64,000 nt of DNA, from contig NZ_JACESE010000011.1 of the NCBI RefSeq assembly GCF_013911965.1, forward strand, positions 1 through 64,000, read 5' to 3'. A program made the position numbers and the translations under genes. The first letter of the stretch is position 1. Every line of letters starts with the position of its first letter. Positions 23,964 through 32,582 of this stretch are shown in pieces. The notes beneath the pieces were generated by a model, which saw nothing but the letters and a program-made list of their open reading frames with translations, was not told the origin of the DNA and ran no database searches. This stretch comes from Phenylobacterium sp. (GTDB taxonomy: Bacteria; Pseudomonadota; Alphaproteobacteria; Caulobacterales; Caulobacteraceae).

Positions 23964-24944
23964 CTACTGGGCCGCCACGGCGGCGGGCTGGCGGGTCTTC
24001 CACAGCGACCAGCCGATGCCGCCGGCCAGCAGCAGGGCGGTGACCGCCAGGGACACCGGTGCGGGGAACTTCTCCCAGCCCATGGCCTCGGCGAAGAACA
24101 CCTTGGCGCCGATGAAGACCAGCAGGGCCGCCAGCGCCTGCTTCAAATAGGCGAAGCGGGCGACGACCGCGGCCAGGGCGAAATAGAGCGCCCGCAGACC
24201 CAGGATGGCGAAGATGTTGGACGTGTAGACGATGTAGGGATCCGTCGTGATCGAGAAGATCGCGGGGACGGAGTCGACCGCGAACACCACGTCGGCCAGC
24301 TCCACCATGACCAGGGCCATGAACAGCGGGGTTGCGAACCAGACCAGCTTGCCGGTCCGGCCGGGCTGCTTCACAAAGAAGCGGGAGCCATGCAGGTCAG
24401 GCGTGACGCGGATGTGGCGGGTCAGCCAGCGGTAGACCGGGCTGTCGTGCGGGTCCTTGGGCGCCTTGTCGGCGAAGAACATCTTCACCCCCATGACGAT
24501 GAGCAGGGCGGCGAAGATGAAGAGCACCCACTCGAAGCTCGCCACCAGGGCCGCGCCGAAGCCGATCATGACGCCGCGCAGGACGATGACGCCCAGGATG
24601 CCCCAGAACAGCACCCGGTGCTGGTAGGCCCGCGGCACGGCGAAGGCGGCGAAGATGGTGGCGATGACGAAGATGTTGTCGAGCGCCAGGCTCTTCTCGA
24701 TCAGGAAGCCGGTCACGTACTCGATGCCGGGCTCGCGGCCGAGCTGGTGCCAGACCCAGGCCCCGAAGGCGAGGCCCAGGCCCAGGTAGCCGCCGGAAAG
24801 CAGGAGGCTCTCGCGCACCCCGATCTCGTGCTGGTCACGGTGCAGCACGCCAAGATCGAGCACGAGCAGAAGTATGACGAGGCCGGCGAAGGCCAGCCAC
24901 ATCCAGAGCGGCTGGCCGAGCACGGCCGTCATGAGCATGTCCAT
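23964..24944 (-). CDS. terC: TerC/Alx-family membrane protein
   Basis: ATG at 24944 gives 326 residues with about nine transmembrane segments. The diagnostic acidic intramembrane motifs are present: FLIEKSLALDNIFVI and MVELADVVFAVDSVPAIF. The family includes TerC (tellurite resistance) and Alx/MeeF/MeeY exporters, now linked to manganese export and metalation of secreted proteins. No tellurite (ter) operon is nearby, so an Mn-exporter-like role is more likely than tellurite resistance. A small basic protein gene lies 49 nt upstream. The short gap leaves no room for the yybP-ykoY riboswitch found before many terC-family genes. Confidence 0.88.
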   Translation of the reverse strand: MDMLMTAVLGQPLWMWLAFAGLVILLLVLDLGVLHRDQHEIGVRESLLLSGGYLGLGLAFGAWVWHQLGREPGIEYVTGFLIEKSLALDNIFVIATIFAAFAVPRAYQHRVLFWGILGVIVLRGVMIGFGAALVASFEWVLFIFAALLIVMGVKMFFADKAPKDPHDSPVYRWLTRHIRVTPDLHGSRFFVKQPGRTGKLVWFATPLFMALVMVELADVVFAVDSVPAIFSITTDPYIVYTSNIFAILGLRALYFALAAVVARFAYLKQALAALLVFIGAKVFFAEAMGWEKFPAPVSLAVTALLLAGGIGWSLWKTRQPAAVAAQ

Positions 24945-24993
24945 GATGTGAGATCCCGCAAGGCGCGGCGCGCGGCGCCGCTGGCTTCAACGC

Positions 24994-25197
24994 TTAGCGA
25001 CGGCGACGCACCGGAACGGGCTGAAGACCCAGCTCCGCGAACATCATGGCGCGTCGAAGCTCGTCCTTGCGGCGCAGCAGGTCGCTGGCGTGGTCGGGGG
25101 CCTGGTCGCGGGCGGCGGGATTGCGACTGATGCTCCGGATCATCCGCAGCAGCTCGCGGTAGCTCTGGCGCAGACGCCAGACTTGGATGTGTTTCAT
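24994..25197 (-). CDS. Small basic protein upstream of terC
   Basis: ATG at 25197 is favoured over an upstream ATG at 25251 by the strong GGAGGAG three nt before it. The 67-residue product (HIQVWRLRQSYRELLRMIRS at the N-terminus) is arginine-rich with two helices and no hydrophobic segment. No family is recognised. It probably shares a transcript with terC. Confidence 0.6.
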   Translation of the reverse strand: MKHIQVWRLRQSYRELLRMIRSISRNPAARDQAPDHASDLLRRKDELRRAMMFAELGLQPVPVRRRR

Positions 25198-25439
25198 GTG
25201 CTCCTCCGTTTGGAGGCGCACCTGGCGGCCATCAGGCGGAAACGAGCACAACGGACCCCAGGCGCACCTGTGCGGTCCGACATCACGATCACGGTGATCG
25301 TCAGAGGGGCCCGGTCCCGCATCCCGCCATGTAGGCGCCCCAGGGCGTCGCGCAAGGGCTGCGGCGCGCGGTTCAGCTTTCCGCGATCAGGCGGCCCAAC
25401 GGGTCGAGCGGGCCGCGACCTGGCCGCGTCAGCGGTCCA

Positions 25440-25631
25440 TCAGAGCTGAGCGTCGGCGGCGGTTTGCGGCAGCAGGGGGCGCCGGGTGGCGCGGCGATGC
25501 GCCCTCGCGGCGTTCAGCTCCCAGTCCGGCACGGTCGGGACGAGGATGAGGCCGCCGTCGCCCTCCCGGAAGAGGTCGAGCAACAGCCCGCCTCGGGTGA
25601 TGCGGGCGGAGATGCGTGTTCCAAAGGCCAT
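25440..25631 (-). CDS. Small hypothetical protein
   Basis: ATG at 25631 gives 63 residues. A beta-rich start (TRISARITRGGLLLDLF) and a GLILVPTVPDWEL segment suggest a small folded domain; the tail is arginine-rich. It is not recognised. It is transcribed divergently from the response regulator at 25751. Confidence 0.45.
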   Translation of the reverse strand: MAFGTRISARITRGGLLLDLFREGDGGLILVPTVPDWELNAARAHRRATRRPLLPQTAADAQL

Positions 25632-25750
25632 GTCGGCTCGCCTGCGCCTCGGGAGTGAAGCGCGCCGTTGGGAGGGAACCTCCGCCGGGCATGTTCGTTC
25701 CAAGCCGACTGTCGGGAAGCCGACGCAAGCTTAAGCCTGCTGGGGAAGTC

Positions 25751-26152
25751 ATGCCTGTCGAGCCGGCGCCTCTCGTGCTCTACGTGGAGGACGACCCGGC
25801 CGTGTGCGATCTGGGCGTGACTGCCTTGGAGGAGGGCGGCTACCGCGTTACGGCGGTGGATAGTGGCGCGGCGGCCATCGCCTTGCTCGAGACGCCGGGG
25901 GCGGACTTCGTCGCGCTCGTGACCGACATCGACCTTAAGGGCGATAGCAGCGGGTGGGACGTCGCGCGGCGTGCGCGCGAGCTCTTCTGCGACCTGCCGA
26001 TCATCTATGTCAGCGGCGCCAGCGGACACGAGTGGCCTTCGCGCGGCGTGCCCGGCAGCATCATGCTCGCCAAGCCCTTCGCCCTGGCCCAGATGGTGGT
26101 GGCCGTCGCCAACGTCAGCCTGGGCGCGCAGAGCGACCTGGGCGGCGCCTGA
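25751..26152 (+). CDS. Stand-alone receiver-domain response regulator
   Basis: ATG at 25751 gives 133 residues, one CheY-like domain with no output domain. The acidic pocket is EDD (13-15), the phospho-acceptor Asp is about residue 59 in VTDIDLKG, the conserved Ser is in YVSGAS, and Lys in LAKPF. No histidine kinase is adjacent. It could take phosphate from one elsewhere, such as the PAS kinase at 40634, and act by protein contact. Confidence 0.88.
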   Translation: MPVEPAPLVLYVEDDPAVCDLGVTALEEGGYRVTAVDSGAAAIALLETPGADFVALVTDIDLKGDSSGWDVARRARELFCDLPIIYVSGASGHEWPSRGVPGSIMLAKPFALAQMVVAVANVSLGAQSDLGGA

Positions 26153-26196
26153 GCCGCCGGCCGCCGGCGCGCGAATGCACAGCGCTGGGGGCGGTC

Positions 26197-26613
26197 TCAA
26201 GCCGCCCGCAGGTAGGTGAGGCTGAAGTCCTCCCCCCAGGTCTGGCCGTCGTCGGACTTCTCCCACACCCCCTCGATCGAGGCTGGCGCAACGGTGGCCC
26301 GAAAGCGTTGGTGGAAGTCCTTAGGCTTGCTCTGCAGCGTCCAGGTCGTCCCGTCGAAGGTCATGGCGTAGATGCGCGAGACGCCCCGGTCGTCGTGGTA
26401 GACCATCGACCAGCGCTCCGAGCTGTCGTCGAAGCCGATGACCGCGACGGCTGTTGGCGGGAGAGCTGCCTCAAGCGTGCGGGAGCGCATGACCATGAGC
26501 CCCCCTTCATCGAGCCACTCAAAGGAGGCCTCGCCGTCCAAGGTCTCTTTCGGGAAACGCATCTTGGTGCGCCAGCGGCCGAGAAGCGGTGCGAGATCGA
26601 TGGGTCCGGCCAA
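26197..26613 (-). CDS. DUF1579-like/lipocalin-type small protein
   Basis: ATG at 26613 gives 138 residues with a beta-barrel pattern typical of DUF1579/THAP4-like proteins: LAPLLGRWRTKMRFP, LDGEASFEWLDEGGLMVM, DSSERWSMVYHDDRG, WGEDFSLTYLRA. Related proteins estimate or bind small ligands, but no function is assigned here. It converges with the response regulator gene. Confidence 0.6.
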   Translation of the reverse strand: MAGPIDLAPLLGRWRTKMRFPKETLDGEASFEWLDEGGLMVMRSRTLEAALPPTAVAVIGFDDSSERWSMVYHDDRGVSRIYAMTFDGTTWTLQSKPKDFHQRFRATVAPASIEGVWEKSDDGQTWGEDFSLTYLRAA

Positions 26614-26798
26614 TCGGGGCGCTCCAAATGTGCTCGGGTGCGAAGCCTAATCTGGCTTCGGACGTCCGCAAGACCGGTTGCGGCCAGCCGCGGCGCAGGC
26701 GCCCTCACCCTGGCTGCCGCGCGCAGAGCGACGTCGGCGCATGAGGCGCCGCCCGTCGTCGCGGCGCGAATCTCCGGCCGTTGGATTAAAGTGCTCGG

Positions 26799-28355
26799 GT
26801 GACTGAGCCCATCGACCTCTCCGCCTTCAGCAATCCCGTCGTCTTCGCCGTCGAGGGCCTGGGCGACGTCGTGATCGAGGCGCGCAAGAGCCGCTTCTAC
26901 ATCTGGCTCGGCACGGGGATGGAGCGCAGCCGCTGGCCGGACGGCCGCGCCCTGATGCGCGACCTCCTGGCCGAGCAGGCGCGGCGGCCCGACGGCGCGC
27001 CGCTGGACGCGTCCGCGGTGGCCGGGCTCACGGGTGAGGCGCTGGAGGCTGCGGCGGGCGGCTTCCTGGATGCGCGCGATCCGGTCATGGGGCCGCTCTC
27101 GGCCGAGGCCGGCGAGGCCGCCGACCTGCAGCCGGACGAGCGCCAGACCGAGCGGCTGCGCCGCATCCTCTTCGCCAACACCGAGGCGGCGCTCGCCCCG
27201 GCCCGGCGGATGAGGCAGGAGATGGAGCGGCGCACCGCCAGCGTCCTGCGGCTGGGGGAGACCTACAAGGTGCTCGGCCCCATGCAGGAGATGATGGAGC
27301 GGGATCGCAAGCTTGAGGCGATGTTCAAGCCGGCGTCCAGCCTGCTGGCGGCCGAAAGGGCGCTCTATGGCGGAACCGCCTCGGCGATGCTGCGGGCCGC
27401 CGAGCAGGCTGCGCGGCTGCCGACCTTCCGCTCGCCGCTGGAGGACCTCCTCGGCGCCGGCTCGGCGATCGCCGAGATGCAGGCGAGCGTGCGGCGGGCC
27501 ACTCAGGTCCTCGGGATCGGCCAGGTCTACCCGCACCTCGCCCAGCCAGGGTTCCAGCCGAAGCTGGGCGTCTACGACCAGCTGTTCGGCGAGGCGACCT
27601 CGGTCGCCAGGCTGCTGCGCACCCAGTTCGATTTTCGGCTGCCCGGCGCGGCGCTGGCGTCGATCGGCGCCTTGCACGCGGCCGAGGCGAACCTCGCCAG
27701 CCGCGTCCTGGAGGCCATGCAGCGGCCCGGCTTCCAGGCGACGGTCGTCGCCGGGCTCGACGGCGTCGCCGCCCGTGGCGCCTCCGCCGCAGTGCTCGCC
27801 CACTACGGCGAGGACCTGGACCCGGACGCGCCGGTCTTCGCGGCGGTGATGTCCGGCGTGACCGCCCTGGACGAGGCCGACGAGGCGGCCCGGCTCGACC
27901 GGCTGGAGGCCGCCCTGGCGCGCCTGGCGGAGCTGGTGGCGGAGGTCCTGCGGCGCGAGAACAGGCCGATCACCTTCATGGGCGTCATGACCGTGGTCGG
28001 CACGCTGATGAGCGTGATCTCGGTCGGGATCGCCTGGATGGCCTACCAGGGCGATGAGGCCGGGCGGCGCGGGCCGGACACGGCCGCGGTCATCGCCAAG
28101 CTGGATGAGCTGAAGGCGGCGCAGCCGCCGGTGCGGGATCAGCGCGACATGCGCTTCGTCCATGACAAGGCCTGGCTGCGCACGGCGCCGGACGCCAAGG
28201 CGCTGGCGATCCGGGCGATCTATCCGGACCAGCCGCTGCGGGTGCTGGAGGCCAAGGACGCCTGGGCCAAGGTGGAGGCCTACGACTACGCCTCCGACCG
28301 GCCGCTGGTGGGCTGGATCAGCCGTCGGCGGCTGCGCATCCACCCGCTGGACTGA
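26799..28355 (+). CDS. Membrane-anchored protein with long helical region and C-terminal SH3-like domain
   Basis: GTG at 26799 gives 518 residues. Residues 1-400 are mainly helical and alanine-rich without a recognised domain. One transmembrane helix follows near residue 395-415 (TFMGVMTVVGTLMSVISVGI), then a C-terminal bacterial SH3-like domain (DKAWLRTAPDAKALAIRAIY, then PLRVLEAKDAWAKVEAYD and GWISRRRL). The arrangement suggests a cytoplasmic sensor part and an external SH3 part, or the reverse. It stands alone and no function is known. Confidence 0.65.
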   Translation: MTEPIDLSAFSNPVVFAVEGLGDVVIEARKSRFYIWLGTGMERSRWPDGRALMRDLLAEQARRPDGAPLDASAVAGLTGEALEAAAGGFLDARDPVMGPLSAEAGEAADLQPDERQTERLRRILFANTEAALAPARRMRQEMERRTASVLRLGETYKVLGPMQEMMERDRKLEAMFKPASSLLAAERALYGGTASAMLRAAEQAARLPTFRSPLEDLLGAGSAIAEMQASVRRATQVLGIGQVYPHLAQPGFQPKLGVYDQLFGEATSVARLLRTQFDFRLPGAALASIGALHAAEANLASRVLEAMQRPGFQATVVAGLDGVAARGASAAVLAHYGEDLDPDAPVFAAVMSGVTALDEADEAARLDRLEAALARLAELVAEVLRRENRPITFMGVMTVVGTLMSVISVGIAWMAYQGDEAGRRGPDTAAVIAKLDELKAAQPPVRDQRDMRFVHDKAWLRTAPDAKALAIRAIYPDQPLRVLEAKDAWAKVEAYDYASDRPLVGWISRRRLRIHPLD

Positions 28356-28387
28356 CGCGGCCTTGCGGCCGCTGGACATCCAGCCGC

Positions 28388-29041
28388 TCAGGCCGCCTTC
28401 AGAAGCGGGGCCAGGGCCTCGTCCACGGCGGCCCGCCACTGCCCCGGCGCCGAGATCTCCGTGTGGGGGAAGTTGCGGCCAAAGGCGCTGGAGAGCACGA
28501 CGTCCGGTGCAAGTTCTCCCAGCCGCCTGAGGGTCGTCACCAACTGCACCCTGTCGCTGAATGGCAGATAGCCGGCGGTCCAGGCGCCGTGGTCGTCGCG
28601 GCCGATGGTGTCCCCGGTGAAGAGGTAGGTCCGCCCGTGAGGGGAGCGGTACAGATAGGCCGTGCTGCCGGGCGTGTGGCCGGGCAGAGGCAACACGTCC
28701 AGGTCGCCGTGCGTCTCTGGACCGGCGAACGTCCGGTCCGGCGCGACGCCCGCTCTGCGGGCCACGGCCTCGGCCTCGACGGCATGGCCCCACAGTTCGG
28801 CGCCGAACGCCTCTCGCAGGGTCTTGAGCGCCGGGCCCGCCTCGTCCACGTGGCTGAGGTACTGGCGCCGGATCCCGCCTAGATCGCGGATCGCCTGGTG
28901 CTCGTCTGGAAGGCCGGTCGAGTAGATCAGTAGGTTTCCATCGGGCCGGGTGATCACATACGCGCGGGTCACAAGATCGGGCACGCTTGGCAGCGGCTGC
29001 TCGGGGCGGGTCTGCCAGAGGTCAGGATAGATCTGCTGCAT
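28388..29041 (-). CDS. Metallo-beta-lactamase-fold hydrolase
   Basis: ATG at 29041 gives 217 residues. The MBL fold is recognisable by YVITRPDGNLLIYSTG, PLPGHTPGSTAYLYR and LFTGDTIGRDD. The usual HxHxDH motif is degenerate: LSHVDEAGPALK stands where THxHxDH would be, so zinc binding or activity may be altered. It is divergent from the LysR regulator at 29136 with a 94-bp spacer, the usual layout for a LysR-controlled target. Confidence 0.78.
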   Translation of the reverse strand: MQQIYPDLWQTRPEQPLPSVPDLVTRAYVITRPDGNLLIYSTGLPDEHQAIRDLGGIRRQYLSHVDEAGPALKTLREAFGAELWGHAVEAEAVARRAGVAPDRTFAGPETHGDLDVLPLPGHTPGSTAYLYRSPHGRTYLFTGDTIGRDDHGAWTAGYLPFSDRVQLVTTLRRLGELAPDVVLSSAFGRNFPHTEISAPGQWRAAVDEALAPLLKAA

Positions 29042-29135
29042 CGGAAAGCCTCCATGGGTTCGCCTTGGAGATGAGGCTCGACGCGATCGGCGCAATCGCT
29101 GAAATCTTGCTGGATATGATCGATGGAATAGATCG

Positions 29136-30068
29136 GTGATCGACCCCCTCACCCTCGACCAGATGCGCGTCTTCGTGGCTGTGGCCGAGGCTGGCAGCTT
29201 CCGCGCCGCCGCCCAACGGCTGCGCAGGGTGCAGTCGGCAGTGAGCCATGCCGTGGCGTCACTCGAAGCGCACCTGGGCGTGCGCCTGTTCGACCGGTCG
29301 GGCCGCCGTCCGGTGCTCACCCCCGAGGGCCAGACCCTGCTGGGCGACGCGCGCGCCCTCCTCCTGAAGGCCGACGTGCTGCGCGCACGGGCCCGCGGGC
29401 TCGGCCAAAGCCTGGAGCTTGGGCTCACGCTTGCGCTCGACCCGCAGTTCCCATTGCCGCTGGCGGCGGCCGCCCTCAGGGCGGTGCGTGAGGCTTATCC
29501 CACAGTGGGCGTTCAGACCTGGACCCTGCCGCTCGGATCGGCGATTGCGGCGTTGCGTAGCCGGCAGTGTGCGCTAGCCGTGACCGGCGCGGACATCCCG
29601 GACCCGACGATTGAGCTGTCGTTCCTGGCCGACATCCCGCGCGCCGCGGTCACTGCGCCCGATCACCCGCTCGCTAAGCTCGCCCGGCGCGGCCAGCCGC
29701 TGACGCGGATCGCCCTCGCCGACCACATCCAGATCGTGGTGCCCGACCCGTCCCAGCTCACCGAGGGCCAGGACTTCGGCGTGCTGTCGCCCGGCGTGTG
29801 GCGGGCCAGCGACAATGAGAGCAAGCGGGCGCTCCTTGTGGCAGGTGTCGGCTGGGGCAGCCTGCCCCTGTGGCTCGTGGCGGACGACCTCGCCGCCGGA
29901 CGGCTGGTTCGCCTGCCGGTGGAGGAGTTCGGTCCGGACGGCGTCACCTTCGCGACGGCGTGGCTCGGCTGGCGCATGGACGCGCCTCCGGGGCCAGCCG
30001 GACGCCTCTTCTGCCATGAACTGCAGCGCCTTTGCGCCGATCGGCTCCCGGCGGGCCGTCGCGCATAA
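29136..30068 (+). CDS. LysR-family transcriptional regulator
   Basis: GTG at 29136 gives 310 residues. The N-terminal winged helix-turn-helix is canonical (LDQMRVFVAVAEAGSFRAAA, then QSAVSHAVASLEAHLGVRLF). The C-terminal two-lobe inducer-binding domain follows (ALAVTGADIPDP, GWGSLPLWLVADDL). It is transcribed away from the MBL gene. The shared spacer contains ATCGAT-type symmetric sequence near 29118-29134 that could be part of its binding site. Predicted target: the MBL hydrolase and itself. Confidence 0.9.
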   Translation: MIDPLTLDQMRVFVAVAEAGSFRAAAQRLRRVQSAVSHAVASLEAHLGVRLFDRSGRRPVLTPEGQTLLGDARALLLKADVLRARARGLGQSLELGLTLALDPQFPLPLAAAALRAVREAYPTVGVQTWTLPLGSAIAALRSRQCALAVTGADIPDPTIELSFLADIPRAAVTAPDHPLAKLARRGQPLTRIALADHIQIVVPDPSQLTEGQDFGVLSPGVWRASDNESKRALLVAGVGWGSLPLWLVADDLAAGRLVRLPVEEFGPDGVTFATAWLGWRMDAPPGPAGRLFCHELQRLCADRLPAGRRA

Positions 30069-30373
30069 CCTGAGACATCCTGGCGGTCGCCCGAAGCTCG
30101 AACGCTCAACCGCTTTCGGGGGCCGTCGCGACCAGCCTGACCGCTGCTCCCGGCGCGCCCTTCGGGCAGGCGCCGGACGGAGCGCCCCTGGCGGGGCGCG
30201 GGCGCTGCGCGTCGTCGTCCCATCGTGCCAGGCCAGCCCGTAAGTCAACGGCTGCGCCGTTCCCCTCCGCCCCCAGCTTTCGCCGCGGGCTCCGGTGACT
30301 GCCGGGCGCCCAGGCCTGTCCCGAAGAGGCCGTCGCCGCTCGCGGTGAGCGGCTCAAGGACGGAGATCCTCCC
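30069..30373. other. Non-coding gap of about 305 bp
   Basis: No convincing reading frame on either strand. It contains several short GC hairpins around 30150-30200 but no T-run. It ends with a GGAG ribosome site for the gene at 30374. Confidence 0.4.
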
Positions 30374-30730
30374 ATGGCCTCGATCGACCTCTTCACCACC
30401 TGGACCCAGCTCTCGGAAGCCCAACAGCTCAACGAGTGGCGCGCGTTCCTGACCAGCCTGGACGCCGGGGACGCCGGATATCATCGCTACTACCCGGTGC
30501 TGATGCCGCTCTGGGATCGCGGCGACGTGCCGGCGATCGTCGAAGACGAGGCAATGAGCGCCTACGAAACCGAGATGCGCGAACAGGCGGAGTGGGAAGC
30601 ACGCAATCCGCCGGCCGCCGACGCCTGGATGGACCGCTGCATCCTGGCGGACGATCCGTCCGAGGCGGCGTTCTGGGACCGCTACGATCCGGAGGCCGCC
30701 GATCGGCTCCTGGGATGTCCGCCCTTCTGA
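30374..30730 (+). CDS. Hypothetical acidic protein upstream of the mobilisation region
   Basis: ATG at 30374 gives 118 residues, rich in Asp, Glu, Trp and Tyr (SIDLFTTWTQLSEAQQLNEW at the start; CILADDPSEAAFWDRYDPEA near the end). No membrane segment or known domain. A clear terminator follows directly. The acidic aromatic composition resembles DNA-mimic or small plasmid accessory proteins, but that is only compositional. Confidence 0.6.
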   Translation: MASIDLFTTWTQLSEAQQLNEWRAFLTSLDAGDAGYHRYYPVLMPLWDRGDVPAIVEDEAMSAYETEMREQAEWEARNPPAADAWMDRCILADDPSEAAFWDRYDPEAADRLLGCPPF

Positions 30731-30755
30731 GGGGAGCTTCGGCTCCCCCTTTTTG
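30731..30755 (+). terminator. Intrinsic terminator
   Basis: A 7-bp stem (30731-30737 with 30742-30748), TTCG loop and a run of T after one C (30750-30754). It begins at the stop codon of the preceding gene. Confidence 0.8.
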
Positions 30756-30865
30756 CGCAGCGTGAGGTTCGTCCGCAGCGCTGGCGGAGTCCGCTTTACC
30801 TCATCCGGGACTCGGCTGCTTATGGGGTCCAGCCGCGGCACGGCTCCGCTTCCTCAAAGCGCCAG

Positions 30866-30885
30866 ACGTTTGTTCGACCAAACGT
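30866..30885. promoter_or_regulatory. Palindrome upstream of mob genes
   Basis: ACGTTTG-TTCGAC-CAAACGT forms 7-bp arms. The central 16-mer (30868-30883) matches 14 of 16 positions of the palindrome at 10773-10788 upstream of ardC. A third half-site-like GTTTG lies at 30892-30896. It is a candidate operator, or part of the transfer origin, which normally lies beside mobC. Confidence 0.55.
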
Positions 30886-30935
30886 GAAGGGGTTTGTGGA
30901 GAGTAGGGCAGGATAGGCTTGCCGCCGGCATTGTT

Positions 30936-30962
30936 AAACGCCACGATGACGTCATGGCGTTT
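30936..30962. promoter_or_regulatory. Inverted repeat spanning the mobC start codon
   Basis: Perfect 8-bp arms AAACGCCA (30936-30943) and TGGCGTTT (30955-30962) enclose an inner palindrome TGACGTCA (30947-30954). The ATG of the MobC gene (30954) lies at the junction. Because the gene product has a ribbon-helix-helix-like domain, this is a good candidate autoregulatory or oriT-associated site. Confidence 0.5.
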
Positions 30963-31481
30963 TTCGGCGTGCGGCTGTCCGACGATCTCGCCGTCCGCTT
31001 CGACGCCTTCGCGTCGTCCCGAGGCGGGCGATCCAAACTCCTGCGCCAGATGATCGAGACCGTCCTGCGCGGCGGCGGGTCTGCGCCGCTGTCCGCCGTG
31101 GAGCCCGAGGCGCGCGCCCGCGGCCGGTCGGAGAAGGTGACCATTCGCCTGCGCGACGAGGATCTGGCCGCCCTCGACACCGCCTGCCGCGCGGCGGGTC
31201 TTCGCCGGACGGAGTGGGTGGTTGGCCTAGTCCGCCGCCGGCTCCTGGGGCGGCCCCAGCTCAGCCGGGCTGAAGCCCAGGCGCTGCTCGACATACGCCG
31301 GGACCTGCGCCGGATCGGGGTGAACCTGAACCAGGCGGTGCAGGCGATGCACAGCCGCGGGGAGGGGGCTGCGATCGCCCGGGAGCTCCTGGCCTTCCGG
31401 CAGGAAGTCCGCGCTCAGCTGGAGGGCGTGCGGGCCGCGCTGGAGGGCGACCTGTCCTATTGGGCCGGAGAGGAGCGATGA
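30954..31481 (+). CDS. MobC-like relaxosome accessory protein
   Basis: ATG at 30954 gives 175 residues; an in-frame GTG at 30894 is possible but less likely. The N-terminal part has ribbon-helix-helix-like segments (VRLSDDLAVRFDAFASSRGG and VTIRLRDEDLAALDTACRAA). The C-terminus carries the MobC signature LRRIGVNLNQAVQAMH. Such proteins bind oriT and help the relaxase to nick. Its stop overlaps the relaxase start by 4 bp. Confidence 0.8.
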   Translation: MAFFGVRLSDDLAVRFDAFASSRGGRSKLLRQMIETVLRGGGSAPLSAVEPEARARGRSEKVTIRLRDEDLAALDTACRAAGLRRTEWVVGLVRRRLLGRPQLSRAEAQALLDIRRDLRRIGVNLNQAVQAMHSRGEGAAIARELLAFRQEVRAQLEGVRAALEGDLSYWAGEER

Positions 31482-32503
31482 GCCCGCTCGCCCAGGTCCG
31501 CGGCTTCGACGAGCTCTGGGCGCCGATCGCCCGGGGCGGGCGGCGGGTGGCCGACGTGCCGGTGCTGCCGCCGGCCCCCCATGGCCGCGACCCGAAGGCG
31601 CGGCTCGCCAATGTGGTGCGGCGCGCGTCGGAGGTGATGGTGAAGATCACCGGCAAGACCCGGGACGGGGATCACCTGAGGGCGCACCTGGAGTACATCT
31701 CGCGCGACGGCGAACTGCCGCTGGAGGGGCGCGACGGGGAGCAGCTGCAGGGCCTGGACGCCGTTCGCGAGCTTAGCGCGGACTGGGCGGCGGACGACCT
31801 GAAGCGGCGCAGCGACGCCTCGATGTCGGTCTCGATCGTGCTCTCGATGCCGCCGGGCACGGACTACATCCGCATGCGGGATGCGGCCCGGGCGTTCGCG
31901 CGCGACACCTTCGGCGAGACTCACGACTACGCCTTCGCCCTGCACACGGACGCCGGCCACCCGCATGTGCACCTCAGCGTCCGCTCGCTGGGAGAGGATG
32001 GGCGTCGCTTGAGCCCCCGCAAGGCGGACCTGGAGGCGTGGCGGCAGAGGTTTGCGGAGAAGCTGCGCGAGCGCGGCGTGGCCGCCGAGGCGACGCTGCG
32101 GCGCACGCGCGGGATCACCAAGAAGGCGGAGCGCACACCGATCCGGAAAATGCGCGAGCGCTACGAGCGAGGGCAGGGGCCGGCCCCCCGCGTTCTGGAC
32201 GCGGCGTATCGGGAGGCCGCGCGGCTGGCCCGCGGCGGGGCCATGGAGCGCCCCTGGGAAGCGCAGATCCTGGCCCGGCAGACCGCCGTGCGCCGCGCCT
32301 ATGCGGCCGTCGCCCAGGCGCTGGCCCGGTCCAGCGACCCGGCCGACAAGTCCCTGGCCAAGGACGTCGGCGCCTTCGTGAAGACGATGCCGGAGCCGGC
32401 CACCCGGCGGAACGAGCTGATCCGCGCCATCCGGGCGCTGCGGCCGGACGCCCGGGAGCGGCCGGCGCCCGAGCCGCCGAAGGATCGGCCGCGGCGCCGA
32501 TGA
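31478..32503 (+). CDS. VirD2-type relaxase/mobilisation nuclease
   Basis: ATG at 31478 gives 341 residues. Motif III with the histidine triad is HTDAGHPHVHLSVRSLG (His 156, 161, 163, 165). The likely catalytic Tyr is in HLEYISRDGEL (about residue 73). The C-terminal part is a basic helical region. The protein would nick oriT, stay bound to the 5' end and lead the strand to a type IV secretion system. No such system is in the window, so the plasmid is at least mobilisable. Confidence 0.87.
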   Translation: MSPLAQVRGFDELWAPIARGGRRVADVPVLPPAPHGRDPKARLANVVRRASEVMVKITGKTRDGDHLRAHLEYISRDGELPLEGRDGEQLQGLDAVRELSADWAADDLKRRSDASMSVSIVLSMPPGTDYIRMRDAARAFARDTFGETHDYAFALHTDAGHPHVHLSVRSLGEDGRRLSPRKADLEAWRQRFAEKLRERGVAAEATLRRTRGITKKAERTPIRKMRERYERGQGPAPRVLDAAYREAARLARGGAMERPWEAQILARQTAVRRAYAAVAQALARSSDPADKSLAKDVGAFVKTMPEPATRRNELIRAIRALRPDARERPAPEPPKDRPRRR

Positions 32504-32582
32504 TCCGGGCCGTTACGCTAAGAGGCGCGCGCCCTAGCTCCTGAAGCGCCGCTCATGGTGAGCGGGAAGACGGAGTGAAGGC

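Noticed and set aside
24945-24993. Mn-sensing yybP-ykoY riboswitch before terC
   Set aside because: The gap to the upstream gene is only 49 nt and shows no such structure.
23643-25130. 495-codon open frame on the plus strand
   Set aside because: Antisense to terC and its small upstream gene; His/Gln/Asp-rich shadow.
26361-28793. 810-codon open frame on the minus strand
   Set aside because: Antisense to the SH3 membrane protein and overlapping the DUF1579-like gene; no domain, shadow composition.
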